Shown here: in pieces, positions 52,458 to 60,822 of the stretch | How the letters are laid out: every line of letters begins with the position of its first letter | Position numbering within the stretch: the first letter of the stretch is position 1 | Source of the DNA: an uncultured Faecalibacterium sp. | GTDB lineage: Bacteria > Bacillota > Clostridia > Oscillospirales > Ruminococcaceae | Direction: 5' to 3' | Length of the DNA: 64,000 bases | Assembly (NCBI GenBank): GCA_937907025.1 | Contig: CALESJ010000026.1 | Span: 1 to 64,000, forward strand | Notes under the pieces: generated by a model | Databases searched by the model: none | Told to the model about the DNA's origin: nothing | Seen by the model: the letters and a program-made list of their open reading frames with translations, nothing else | Program-made: the position numbers and the translations under genes

Positions 52458-52589
52458 TTTTACGTTTGTGGTTGATATTCTGTATTTTATTTTACGTTTG
52501 TGGTAAATATTCTGCAAGACGAAAATGTGCACAAAAACAAGTGCCCGTTTTCGTCTATTATTTTTGCCAATTCTTTTACGTTTGTAAAA
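52458..52589. promoter_or_regulatory. Three TTTACGTTTGT repeats, probable BlaI operators
   Basis: Copies lie at 52458-52468, 52491-52501 and 52575-52585. The first two extend as TTTACGTTTGTGGT...ATATTCTG over 25-26 bases and the third is a palindrome TTTTACGTTTGTAAAAG. Copy 2 covers the repressor gene promoter from -10 to -35. A further hairpin GACGAAAA / TTTTCGTC lies at 52518-52555. The region has no gene. Confidence 0.65.
52489..52517 (-). promoter_or_regulatory. Promoter of the BlaI-type gene
   Basis: Minus strand: TTGCAG, 17-base spacer, TAAAAT. It lies 44 bases before ATG 52445 and is buried in the second operator repeat. Confidence 0.7.
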
Positions 52590-52682
52590 GTATTTGTCTT
52601 TGTTGGAAACACATTTGTCTGCATTGTTCTTATGAGCCCTGTTTTTGGCTGTCTTTTCAGGATTTTGCCGATGCTTTTTTCC

Positions 52683-52712
52683 TTGCAGCCGAGAATCAGA
52701 GCAGCGTATAAT
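52683..52712 (+). promoter_or_regulatory. Promoter of serC-serA
   Basis: TTGCAG, 18-base spacer, TATAAT, 57 bases before ATG 52770. The nearest operator repeat is about 95 bases upstream of it. Confidence 0.75.
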
Positions 52713-52769
52713 ACCGGTATCGGGCCGCCAAAGCCCAATACCGACACAGAATAACAGGAGGAGTTACCC

Positions 52770-53867
52770 ATGGCGAGAGTGTATAATTTCAGTGCAGGGC
52801 CTTCGATGCTGCCCGAGAGCGTACTGCGCAAAGCGCAGGCCGAACTGCTGGATTATCACGGTTCCGGTCAGAGTGTGATGGAGATGAGCCACCGCAGCAA
52901 GTGGTTCGATGACATTATCAAGAACACCGAAGCCTCCATGCGCCGGGTGCTGAACGTCCCCGACAATTATAAGATTGGTTTCTTCCAGGGCGGCGCCACC
53001 CAGCAGTTTGCCATGGTTCCGCTGAACTTCATGACCACCGGCACCGCCGACTATCTGGTCACCGGCAACTTCAGCAAGAAAGCCGCCGAGGAAGCCGCCA
53101 AGTTCGGCACCGCCCGCATTGCTGCTTCCAGCAAGGACAAGAATTTCACCTACATTCCCGACGTGAAGGCCATCGACTATGACCCCAACGCCAGCTATAT
53201 CCATATCTGCCAGAACAACACCATTTTCGGTACCACCTTTGTGGACGTTCCCCAGGTGGAAGGTATTCCTCTGGTGGCGGATATGAGCTCCATGATCTTC
53301 TCGGAACCCACCGACGTGACCAAGTACGGCTGCATCTATTTTGGCGTGCAGAAGAACGTGGCGCCCGCCGGCATGGCCGTTGCAATCATCCGGGAAGACC
53401 TGCTGGGACACAGTGCCAAGGGCATTGAACCGGAAAAGATCCCCACCATGATGAACTACACCACGCTTCTCAAAGCAGACAGCATGTACAACACCCCGCC
53501 CTGCTGGTGCATCTACATGACCGGCTTGGTCATGGATTACCTGGAGCACGAAGTCGGCGGCCTGGAAGAGATGAAAAAGATCAATGAGGCCAAGGCCAAG
53601 GTCCTGTATGATTATCTGGACAGCCAGGATTTCTTCAAGAATCCGGTGGAGAAGCCTTATCGCAGCCGGATGAACGTGACATTCACCTCCCCCACGCCGG
53701 AGCTGGACAAGGCTTTCTGCGCGCAGGCCACCGAGGAAGGTCTGCTGAACCTGAAGGGCCACCGCCTGGTGGGCGGTATGCGGGCGTCCATCTACAACGC
53801 CATGCCGCCGCAGGGCGTGCAGAAGCTGGTGGAATTCATGGAGAAATTCCGTAAGGAAAACGCCTGA
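52770..53867 (+). CDS. serC: Phosphoserine aminotransferase
   Basis: The 365-residue PLP enzyme makes 3-phosphoserine from phosphohydroxypyruvate and glutamate. RVYNFSAGPSMLPE and MSHRSKWF at the start, FFQGGATQQFAMVPLN, and Lys195 in YFGVQKNVAPAG are typical. AGGAGGAG precedes ATG 52770. serA follows after 37 bases. The pathway's third enzyme (SerB) is not in the window. Confidence 0.96.
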   Translation: MARVYNFSAGPSMLPESVLRKAQAELLDYHGSGQSVMEMSHRSKWFDDIIKNTEASMRRVLNVPDNYKIGFFQGGATQQFAMVPLNFMTTGTADYLVTGNFSKKAAEEAAKFGTARIAASSKDKNFTYIPDVKAIDYDPNASYIHICQNNTIFGTTFVDVPQVEGIPLVADMSSMIFSEPTDVTKYGCIYFGVQKNVAPAGMAVAIIREDLLGHSAKGIEPEKIPTMMNYTTLLKADSMYNTPPCWCIYMTGLVMDYLEHEVGGLEEMKKINEAKAKVLYDYLDSQDFFKNPVEKPYRSRMNVTFTSPTPELDKAFCAQATEEGLLNLKGHRLVGGMRASIYNAMPPQGVQKLVEFMEKFRKENA

Positions 53868-53904
53868 ACCAAACAAGAGCAAGATACAGGAGGGCTGAAC
53901 GCCG

Positions 53905-55065
53905 ATGTTTACCATTAAAACCATGAACGCCATTTCCCCCGTGGGGCTGGCCAAACTGCCCGCCGGGACATTTGAAATCGACAATGATGCCGCCGCTCCG
54001 CAGGGCATTCTGGTGCGAAGCGCCGACATGCACGAGATGACTTTGCCGGACAGCCTGCTGGCCATTGCCCGGGCCGGAGCCGGCACCAACAATATTCCCA
54101 TTGACCGCTGCACCGAGGCCGGCATCGTGGTGTTCAACACCCCGGGTGCCAATGCCAACGCCGTGGCGGAACTGGTCATTGGTGCCCTGGTGGGCGGCAG
54201 CCGCAATCTGCCCGACGCCATCCAGTGGGCCAAGGGCCTGAAGGGCAGCGCCACCCTAGCCAAAGATGTGGAAAAGGGCAAGAAGCAGTTTGTCGGTCCC
54301 GAACTGCGGGGCAAGACCCTGGGCGTCATCGGCCTGGGCGCAATTGGTTCCCGGGTGGCCAACGCAGCCGTAGCACTGGGCATGGAAGTGCTGGGTTATG
54401 ACCCGTACATCAGCATTGATGCAGCGTGGAGCCTGTCCCGCAGCGTTCAGCACTGTGTGACCCTGAGCGATATGCTTCCCCGCTGCGATTATCTGACCAT
54501 CCATGTGCCGTACATGCCCTCCACCAAGCACACCATCAATTCCCAGACCCTGGCCATGTGCAAGGACGGTATCCGTGTGCTGAACTTTGCCCGCGGCGAG
54601 CTGGTGGACACCGCCGCCATTCTGGAGGGCCTGAACACCGGCAAGGTTGCCTCCTACTTCTGCGACTTCCCGGCAGAAGAACTGTTGGGTGTGCACGGGG
54701 TGTACTGCACGCCGCATCTGGGCGCCTCCACCCCTGAAAGTGAAACCAACTGCGCCGTGATGGCCGCCAACGAATTGAGCGACTACCTGCGCAACGGCAA
54801 CATCACCCACAGTGTCAACCTGCCCGATGTACAGCAGCCCCGTGTGGGCGGACGCCGCATCTGCATGATTCACAAGAATGCTCCCGGCGTCATTTCTGCC
54901 ATCACCGGCGTGCTGACCGCTGCCAACCTGAACATCGAGAACATGGTGAACAAGAGCAAGAAAGATGTTGCCTACACCATGCTGGACGTGACCGGCAATA
55001 TGGATGACGCCCTGGCCCAACAGCTGGCTGCCATTCCCGATGCCATCCGTGTGCGGATTCTGTAA
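53905..55065 (+). CDS. serA: D-3-phosphoglycerate dehydrogenase
   Basis: The 386-residue NAD enzyme begins serine synthesis. RAGAGTNNIPIDR, Rossmann motif LGVIGLGAIGSRVAN (about 135-149), catalytic Arg in LNFARGELVD, and YCTPHLGASTPESE with the catalytic His are visible. The C-terminal ACT domain (RRICMIHKNAPGVISAITGV) can give serine feedback. This short form has no allosteric-substrate-binding domain between. AGGAGGG precedes ATG 53905. Confidence 0.95.
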   Translation: MFTIKTMNAISPVGLAKLPAGTFEIDNDAAAPQGILVRSADMHEMTLPDSLLAIARAGAGTNNIPIDRCTEAGIVVFNTPGANANAVAELVIGALVGGSRNLPDAIQWAKGLKGSATLAKDVEKGKKQFVGPELRGKTLGVIGLGAIGSRVANAAVALGMEVLGYDPYISIDAAWSLSRSVQHCVTLSDMLPRCDYLTIHVPYMPSTKHTINSQTLAMCKDGIRVLNFARGELVDTAAILEGLNTGKVASYFCDFPAEELLGVHGVYCTPHLGASTPESETNCAVMAANELSDYLRNGNITHSVNLPDVQQPRVGGRRICMIHKNAPGVISAITGVLTAANLNIENMVNKSKKDVAYTMLDVTGNMDDALAQQLAAIPDAIRVRIL

Positions 55066-55087
55066 GCGTTTTCACTCTCCAACATAG

Positions 55088-55136
55088 AAAAAGCAGGCAC
55101 CTCTGGCCGCAGAAGCCGGGGGTGTCTGCTTTTTTG
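55088..55136. terminator. Terminator of serC-serA
   Basis: AAAAAGCAGGCACC ... GGTGTCTGCTTTTTT, with one mismatch and an inner GC-rich hairpin. Likely works in both directions, also ending the small minus-strand gene. Confidence 0.8.
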
Positions 55137-55154
55137 GGCTGATGGGTCGCTGCT

Positions 55155-55337
55155 TCAGCGGGTATACTGGGAGATCATGTGGTCCAGTTCCTTCATGGCC
55201 TTCTCGGCCCCGCGGGTCACCTTGTTCATGGTCTTGCGCATCTGGCGCTTGTCCTGTGTGGCCACATACACGGCAGCTGCGCCCATAGCTGCGCCCACGG
55301 CGGCCGTCGCCATGCTGGTCATCGTTGTGTTTTTCAT
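55155..55337 (-). CDS. 60-residue YtxH-like small membrane-associated protein
   Basis: ATG 55337 follows GAAAGGGGACG. The product has an alanine/glycine-rich N-terminal helix (MATAAVGAAMGAAAVYVATQ) and a basic, helical rest (KRQMRKTMNKVTRGAEKAMKEL). This layout recalls YtxH/YtpG-like general stress proteins. A longer in-frame version from 55412 has no ribosome site. Confidence 0.6.
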   Translation of the reverse strand: MKNTTMTSMATAAVGAAMGAAAVYVATQDKRQMRKTMNKVTRGAEKAMKELDHMISQYTR

Positions 55338-55501
55338 GATAATACGTCCCCTTTCGGTGTACTTTTTCCCGGTTTTCGGGATCAGTGATAGTTTTCCAAA
55401 CAGTTTCGCCATTATGCGTCTTTTTTTCTCCCGGTCAATATGGTAAAATCATCTCAATCGCCCGAAAAGGCCAAAATCTCCACGAAAAGAGCGTGCATTC
55501 C

Positions 55502-56332
55502 ATGTCAGTAGCTCCCAAAACTGTTCTGTGCATCCACGATCTGCCCGGTTACGGGCGGGCCGGGCTTTCGGTCATTGTGCCCATCCTCTCGGCCATCGGT
55601 GTGCAGGCTGTGGCGCTGCCCACGGCCGTTCTGTCCACCCATACCGGCGGGCTGGGGGCACCGGCCCGGCTTTCCAGCCCGGGATACGGCCCCGCCGCGC
55701 TGGCCCATTACCGCCGCCTGGGAGTCCGGTTTGACTGCATCTACTCCGGGTATCTGTCTGAGCCCGAACAGGCCCTGCTGGTGGAGCAGGCCATGGAATA
55801 CTGGCCGGATGCCTTGACCGTGGTGGACCCGGTGATGGGCGACAACGGCCGGATGTACAGCGGACTGGCCCAGGAGATGGTTCCCGCCCTGTACACCCTG
55901 TGCAGCCGGGCCGATATGATTCTGCCCAACGCCACCGAGGCCGCCCTACTGCTGGGTGACCCGCTGCCTGCGCCCGGCACCGTGACGCCGGAAGCCGCTG
56001 CCGAGTCCGCAGCCCGTCTGACCCGGGTCTGTCCCCAGGTGTTGCTGACAGGGGTCACCGCCGGGCACAGCATCGTCTGTGCCGGGGCAGACAAAAACGG
56101 TGCGGCCTACACGGTGCGCACGCCCATGATCCCCCGTCTGTTCCACGGCACCGGGGACATCTTCGGTGCTGTGCTGGTAGGGCGTCTGCTGCAGGGCAAT
56201 GTGCCCGAAGCCGCCGCCCAGGCTGCCGCCGTATTTGTGGGTGACTGCCTGCGTGCCACGCCGGAAGGCGCCGACGAACGGTTGGGCGTCTGGCTGGAAT
56301 CGGTGCTGGGCAACCTGATTCCCCGCCCGTAA
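55502..56332 (+). CDS. Pyridoxal/pyridoxamine kinase-like protein (PfkB fold)
   Basis: The 276-residue protein has CIHDLPGYGRAGLSVIVPIL at the start, ALPTAVLSTHTGG, VVDPVMGDNGRMY, ILPNATEAALLLG and HGTGDIFGAVLVGRLLQG (the anion-hole GTGD with catalytic Asp), the PdxY/PdxK pattern. It should phosphorylate B6 vitamers to make PLP, needed by SerC and the PatB-type enzyme. The ribosome site is weak. Downstream genes on the same strand are trmL and degV. Confidence 0.9.
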   Translation: MSVAPKTVLCIHDLPGYGRAGLSVIVPILSAIGVQAVALPTAVLSTHTGGLGAPARLSSPGYGPAALAHYRRLGVRFDCIYSGYLSEPEQALLVEQAMEYWPDALTVVDPVMGDNGRMYSGLAQEMVPALYTLCSRADMILPNATEAALLLGDPLPAPGTVTPEAAAESAARLTRVCPQVLLTGVTAGHSIVCAGADKNGAAYTVRTPMIPRLFHGTGDIFGAVLVGRLLQGNVPEAAAQAAAVFVGDCLRATPEGADERLGVWLESVLGNLIPRP

Positions 56333-56368
56333 TCTTTTTCCACTTTATTACATAAGGAAGTTGAATTC

Positions 56369-56866
56369 ATGCCTGTTTTGAACATTGTCCTGGTTGAACC
56401 GCAGATTCCGCAGAACACCGGCAACGTGGCGCGCACCTGCGCTGTGACCGGTGCCCGGATGCATCTGGTAGGCCCCATGGGATTCAAGATCGACGATAAG
56501 AAATTAAAGCGCGCCGGTCTTGACTATTGGGGCCAGCTTGATATAACATACTATCAGAGCCTTTCGGAATTTATGGAGAAAAACTCCGGCCCGTTTTACT
56601 ATTTTTCCTCCAAGGCAACGCACAGGCACACGGATATTGCGTATCCGGATGGTGCCTATCTTGTTTTTGGGCGGGAAGATGCCGGCCTGCCCGAAGAGCT
56701 GCTGGCCGCCAACCCCGATTCCTGTGTGCGCATCCCTATGCGCCGGGGTGAACGCTGCCTGAACCTGTCCAACTCCGTGGCAATCGGGGTATACGAAGCT
56801 CTGCGTCAGTGGAACTTTGCGGATCTGGAAACACAGGGACAACTGACCAAATATCAATGGAAGTGA
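56369..56866 (+). CDS. trmL: tRNA (cytidine(34)-2'-O)-methyltransferase
   Basis: The 165-residue SPOUT enzyme has NIVLVEPQIPQNTGNVARTC at the start, VFGREDAGLPEELL and IPMRRGERCLNLSNSVAIGVYEALRQ for the trefoil knot. Size and motifs match TrmL, which methylates the wobble base of tRNA-Leu. ATAAGGAAG precedes ATG 56369. It ends 17 bases before the degV start. Confidence 0.92.
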   Translation: MPVLNIVLVEPQIPQNTGNVARTCAVTGARMHLVGPMGFKIDDKKLKRAGLDYWGQLDITYYQSLSEFMEKNSGPFYYFSSKATHRHTDIAYPDGAYLVFGREDAGLPEELLAANPDSCVRIPMRRGERCLNLSNSVAIGVYEALRQWNFADLETQGQLTKYQWK

Positions 56867-56883
56867 GAGAAGTGAGTACACCG

Positions 56884-57789
56884 ATGGAACGTAAACTTGC
56901 GATCATGACCGATTCCAGCTGCGACATTCCCAAAGATCTGGCCGAGAAGTACGGCATCGACGTCTACGACTTCCCGATCAATATCGACGGGAAGGAGTAT
57001 TTTGAGCGCCGCGACCTGACCTGCGACCAGTTCTATGAGCTGATGCGCAACGCCCAGGGCGTGCCTACCACGTCCGCCATCACGGCAATGCAGTGGCTGG
57101 AAATTTATACCCGTTATGCCGATGAAGGCTATACTGACGTGCTGCATGTAAGTATCAACAGCGCCGGTTCCGCCACCTACGGCTATGCCCAGCAGGCAGC
57201 GGCCCAGCTGGCCGAGGAACGCCCCGACTGCCGCATGAAGATTTACCTCATCGACAGCCACACCTACTCCATGGTGTTCGGCTATTATCTGTGCGAATGT
57301 GCCCGCAAGCTGCGCAACGGCGGCGAGCTGCACAGCTGCATCGCCGAGCTGGAACACAAACTGGCCTGTGCCGAGGTCTGCCTGGCTGCATACAGCCTGA
57401 AGCAGATGAAGAAGTCCGGCCGTGTTTCGGCCGCAGCCGCTTTTGCGGGCGAGCTGCTGGGTCTGCGCCCCATCATCAGCCTGAACGACGGCGTCAGCCA
57501 TGTGGAGGCCAAAGTCCGCGGCGATGCCGCCGTGCCCCCTGCCATGCTGAAATGGATCAAGACCCGGGTGGATGATATGCATCAGACACCGTACATGGTC
57601 GCTTACACTTCCAGCACCGCCAAGCGCGATGAACTGCTGAAGCTGTGCAAGAAGGAATTCGGTCACGCCCCCATGGGTGTCTTCCAGCTGGGCGGCGCTG
57701 TCAGTGCCAACACCGGCCCCGACGCCATCGCCGTTGTGTTTGAGGGCAAGCCTCGCCGTCTGGTGGATTACCAGCCGCCGCTTCCCTGA
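56884..57789 (+). CDS. DegV family fatty-acid-binding protein
   Basis: The 301-residue protein has the DegV start (KLAIMTDSSCDIP), PTTSAITAMQWLE, HVSINSAGSATYGYA and the two-domain layout. DegV/FakB proteins bind fatty acids for phosphorylation by FakA. ATG 56884 is chosen; GTG 56872 and ATG 56857 in the same frame are alternatives, as GAGAGAAG lies between them. No FakA is present here. Confidence 0.88.
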   Translation: MERKLAIMTDSSCDIPKDLAEKYGIDVYDFPINIDGKEYFERRDLTCDQFYELMRNAQGVPTTSAITAMQWLEIYTRYADEGYTDVLHVSINSAGSATYGYAQQAAAQLAEERPDCRMKIYLIDSHTYSMVFGYYLCECARKLRNGGELHSCIAELEHKLACAEVCLAAYSLKQMKKSGRVSAAAAFAGELLGLRPIISLNDGVSHVEAKVRGDAAVPPAMLKWIKTRVDDMHQTPYMVAYTSSTAKRDELLKLCKKEFGHAPMGVFQLGGAVSANTGPDAIAVVFEGKPRRLVDYQPPLP

Positions 57790-57931
57790 GTTCGTTTTTG
57801 CGGGCCATCGTCCTGCCTGCCGCTTTCCCCGCCTCCGGGCGCTTTGAGCAGCCGACAGAGCGGCGGCCTTTTTGCTGTCTTTTTTTCTTGCGGTATCATT
57901 TGATTTTTGGTGTAAAAAGGACGTGAATCCC

Positions 57932-59335
57932 ATGCAGACAAACAATACCCTGACTTTGCGGGAATGTGTTCTGGGCGACCGTTCGTTCTATCGCCATGTG
58001 GCGGTGGTGGTCATGCCCATTATCGTACAGAATACCCTGTCCAACGTGGTCAGCCTGCTGGACAACGTGATGGTTGGCCAGGTGGGCACCCTGCCCATGA
58101 GTGCGGTGGCTATCATCAACCAGCTGCTGTTTGTGTACAATCTGGTCATCTGGGGCAGCCTGGCCGGCGCCGGCATATTCGGGGCCCAGTTCTTTGGCCA
58201 GGGCAACATGGAAGGTGTGCGGCAGACCTTCCGCATCAAGCTGGTCACTGCCGCCATCCTCACCGCCGGGGCCATGATTCTGTTTGCGGCGGCAGGCACC
58301 CCGCTCATTGAACTGTATCTGAGCGGCGACACCACTCCCGCCGACGCAGCCGCCACCCTGGGATATGCCCGGGATTACCTGTGGGTGATGCTCATTGGCC
58401 TGATTCCCTTTGCGGTCACCCAGACCTACGCCGGCACGCTGCGGGAGTCCGGCCAGACCACTCTGCCCATGCAGGCCAGCATGACCGCCATGGTGGTGAA
58501 CTTTATCTTCAATGGTCTGTTGATCTTCGGCCTGTTCGGGTTCCCGGCCCTGGGTGTGGTGGGCGCAGGCATCGCCACCTCTATTTCCCGCTTTGTGGAA
58601 TGCGCTATCGTGGTGACCGGGTCCCACCGCAGTGTGGAGCGGTATCCTTTCTTTGCCGGTGTGTATGCAAACTTCCATATTTCCGGCGCCCTGGTGCGGC
58701 AGGTGGCCGTCAAGGGTGCTCCCCTGCTGGCCAACGAATTCCTGTGGAGTGTAAGTCAGGCCGCCCTGCTGCAATGTTATTCGGTGCGCGGCATCCAGGT
58801 TGTGGCAGCGCTGAACATCTGCAACACCATTACCGTCATCTTCAACGAAGTGTTCCTCTCGCTGGGCAATGCCACGGCCATTCTGGTTGGCCAGGAGCTG
58901 GGCGCCGGGCGCAAAGACGGGGCCCGCCGCACCGCCTGGCGGATGATCGTGCTGAGCGCCTCCAGCTGTCTGGTCATGGGCACGCTTCTGGCCCTGTTCA
59001 GTCCTCTCATTCCCCATGTGTACAACACCGAGATGTCCATCCGCCTGCTGGCCTCCAGCCTGATCCGGGTGGCAGCGCTGTGCATGCCGCTGTTTGCCTT
59101 GTCCAACGCCATGTACTTTACTCTGCGGTCGGGCGGCAAGACCTTTGTGACCTTCCTGTTCGACAGCTGCTTTACCTGGGCCGCCAACGTACCCATGGCC
59201 TTTGTGCTCACCCGCTATACCGGGCTAAACATCGTGCTGGTCTACTTTCTGGTGAATGTGTTGGACCTGATCAAGTGCATTCTGGGCTTTGTGCTGGTCA
59301 AGCGCGGTTCCTGGGTGCGCACCATCGTGGAGTGA
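57932..59335 (+). CDS. MATE family efflux transporter
   Basis: The 467-residue protein has twelve helices. VVVMPIIVQNTLSNVVSLLDNVMVGQVG at the start and GAPLLANEFLWSVSQAALLQCYSVRG opening the second half are the MATE pattern. It is only distantly related to the other MATE gene at 35682. AAAAGGACG precedes ATG 57932. Confidence 0.92.
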   Translation: MQTNNTLTLRECVLGDRSFYRHVAVVVMPIIVQNTLSNVVSLLDNVMVGQVGTLPMSAVAIINQLLFVYNLVIWGSLAGAGIFGAQFFGQGNMEGVRQTFRIKLVTAAILTAGAMILFAAAGTPLIELYLSGDTTPADAAATLGYARDYLWVMLIGLIPFAVTQTYAGTLRESGQTTLPMQASMTAMVVNFIFNGLLIFGLFGFPALGVVGAGIATSISRFVECAIVVTGSHRSVERYPFFAGVYANFHISGALVRQVAVKGAPLLANEFLWSVSQAALLQCYSVRGIQVVAALNICNTITVIFNEVFLSLGNATAILVGQELGAGRKDGARRTAWRMIVLSASSCLVMGTLLALFSPLIPHVYNTEMSIRLLASSLIRVAALCMPLFALSNAMYFTLRSGGKTFVTFLFDSCFTWAANVPMAFVLTRYTGLNIVLVYFLVNVLDLIKCILGFVLVKRGSWVRTIVE

Positions 59336-59362
59336 CCGGATTTTTCCTTTTACAAACCCGCC

Positions 59363-59393
59363 CCGGCATCTTGCAAGGTGCCGGGGTTTTTGT
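59363..59393 (+). terminator. Rho-independent terminator
   Basis: CCCCGGCATC ... GGTGCCGGGG with a short loop, then TTTTTG. Confidence 0.88.
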
Positions 59394-59410
59394 TATAATA
59401 GCCATTTGTT

Positions 59411-59513
59411 GAGCAACTTAGGATTTTAGGCTCCGCTGCCGGTTTTGTACCGTGCGGCGACAAACCGACCGGGGCTGGCGGTCCCGTGTCCGGTCAAAAT
59501 CTATCCGCCGGAG
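59411..59513 (+). ncRNA. preQ1-III riboswitch
   Basis: The leader begins GAGCAACTTAGGATTTTAGG, continues CTCC, a variable hairpin (GCTGCCGGTTTTGTACCGTGCGGC region), ACAAACC, GGGCTGGCGGTCCC, GGTCAAAAT and ends TATCCGCCGGAG. I know these conserved blocks from the class III preQ1 riboswitch (reported from Faecalibacterium-type bacteria; a structure is known). CTGGCGG can pair with CCGCC at the end, which carries the GGAG ribosome site 9 bases before the queT start, so ligand binding would hide it and lower translation. The downstream gene is a queuosine-precursor transporter, as expected. Confidence 0.92.
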
Positions 59514-59522
59514 TATTGTAGT

Positions 59523-60146
59523 ATGATGAAATGGATTATCGTGTTCGTGGCCGCTGTGCTGGCGGTCTTTCTGGGTGTTCGTCTGGCCATGCGCCGTGAC
59601 GATTCCGCACAGGGCAGTGCCGTGCGCACCAACCGGATGGTTCGCTGCGCCATGATCGCCGCCGTGTATGTGGTGCTCTGCCTGGCGCTGCAGCCCTTCA
59701 GCTACGGGGCCGTACAGGTCCGTCTGGCTGAAGCCCTGTGCCTGCTGCCGGTGTTCGGCCCCGAATACATCGTGGGTGTGACCCTGGGCTGCCTGCTGGC
59801 CAACGCCCTGGGCTCCACCGTCATCGACGTGGTGTTCGGCACCCTGGCCACCCTGCTGGCCTGTCTGGTCACCTACGCTCTGCGCAATGTGCGGCTGAAG
59901 GGCCTGGCCCTGCCCGCCTCTCTGCCTCCGGTGATTTTCAACGCCCTGATCGTAGGCTGGGAAATCAGCGTCTTTTTCTCCGACACGCCGGCCACCCTGC
60001 CCGTCACCCTGTTCAACATGCTGACGGTGGGCATCGGCGAAGTGATCAGCTGCTGCATTCTGGGCGTGCTGCTGGTCCGCCTGATTGAAACCAACCGCGA
60101 ACTGAAAAAGCTGTTTGTGGAACCTGTGAAGCATTCCGTGGGCTGA
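59523..60146 (+). CDS. queT: QueT family queuosine-precursor ECF transporter, substrate-binding subunit
   Basis: The 207-residue protein has six predicted helices plus an extra N-terminal helix (MKWIIVFVAAVLAVFLGV). RCAMIAAVYVVLCLALQPFSYGAVQVRLAEALCLLPVF is the QueT signature. It imports preQ0/preQ1 or queuine with a shared ECF module encoded elsewhere. ATG 59523 (or the next codon, ATG 59526) uses the GGAG inside the riboswitch. Confidence 0.93.
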   Translation: MMKWIIVFVAAVLAVFLGVRLAMRRDDSAQGSAVRTNRMVRCAMIAAVYVVLCLALQPFSYGAVQVRLAEALCLLPVFGPEYIVGVTLGCLLANALGSTVIDVVFGTLATLLACLVTYALRNVRLKGLALPASLPPVIFNALIVGWEISVFFSDTPATLPVTLFNMLTVGIGEVISCCILGVLLVRLIETNRELKKLFVEPVKHSVG

Positions 60147-60169
60147 GCCCGCGCCGAAAGGAGGACGCC

Positions 60170-60817
60170 ATGCGCCCCGAACTGATTTTATGGGACTGGA
60201 ACGGTACCCTGCTGGATGACGTCGAACTCTGCCTGGACGCGCTCAACCGTCTTTTGGCCCGTTTCGGCTACCCGCAGCGGTACGATATGGCGTCTTACCG
60301 GAAGATCTTCGGGTTTCCTGTGAAAGACTATTATCTGCGTGCCGGGATGGATTTTTCCCGGCACCCTTTTACTGTTCTGGCCGAAAGTTATATGGCCGAT
60401 TATATTCCCCACGCGGCCGCCTGTACCCTGGCACCCGGTGCCCGGCAGGTCCTGCAGACCTTCGCAGACGCCGGGCTGCGGCAGGTCATTCTGTCCGCTT
60501 CCCCTGTGGATGTGCTGGAACAGCAGGTCTGCGAGCGCGGTATCCGGCCGTACTTCGACCGCCTGCTGGGCCTGGGCGACATCTACGCCAAGAGCAAGGT
60601 GGAGCTGGGGCTCAACTATCTGCACGAAAGCGGGCTGGACCCCAAACGTGCAGTCATGATCGGTGATACGGTCCATGATTTTGAGGTGGCACAGGCCATG
60701 GGCGTAGGATGTGTGCTGCAATGCGGCGGGCATCAGGATGCCGAAACCCTGCGCACCACCGGGGTACCTGTGTATGAAACGCTGGGCGACGCAGCCGCCC
60801 GCATTCTGGAGGGGTGA
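60170..60817 (+). CDS. HAD-family hydrolase (phosphoglycolate phosphatase-like)
   Basis: The 215-residue phosphatase has motif I LWDWNGTLLDD (nucleophile Asp9), motif II VILSASP, and a late GLDPKRAVMIGDTVHDFEVA. The second position that is often Asp in DxD is Asn11, as in a common clostridial subgroup with WDWNGT. AAAGGAGG precedes ATG 60170. It lies 23 bases after queT and 5 bases before the EamA gene, so they form one operon; a role in nucleoside or queuosine salvage is possible. Confidence 0.85.
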   Translation: MRPELILWDWNGTLLDDVELCLDALNRLLARFGYPQRYDMASYRKIFGFPVKDYYLRAGMDFSRHPFTVLAESYMADYIPHAAACTLAPGARQVLQTFADAGLRQVILSASPVDVLEQQVCERGIRPYFDRLLGLGDIYAKSKVELGLNYLHESGLDPKRAVMIGDTVHDFEVAQAMGVGCVLQCGGHQDAETLRTTGVPVYETLGDAAARILEG

Positions 60818-60822
60818 TTGTG

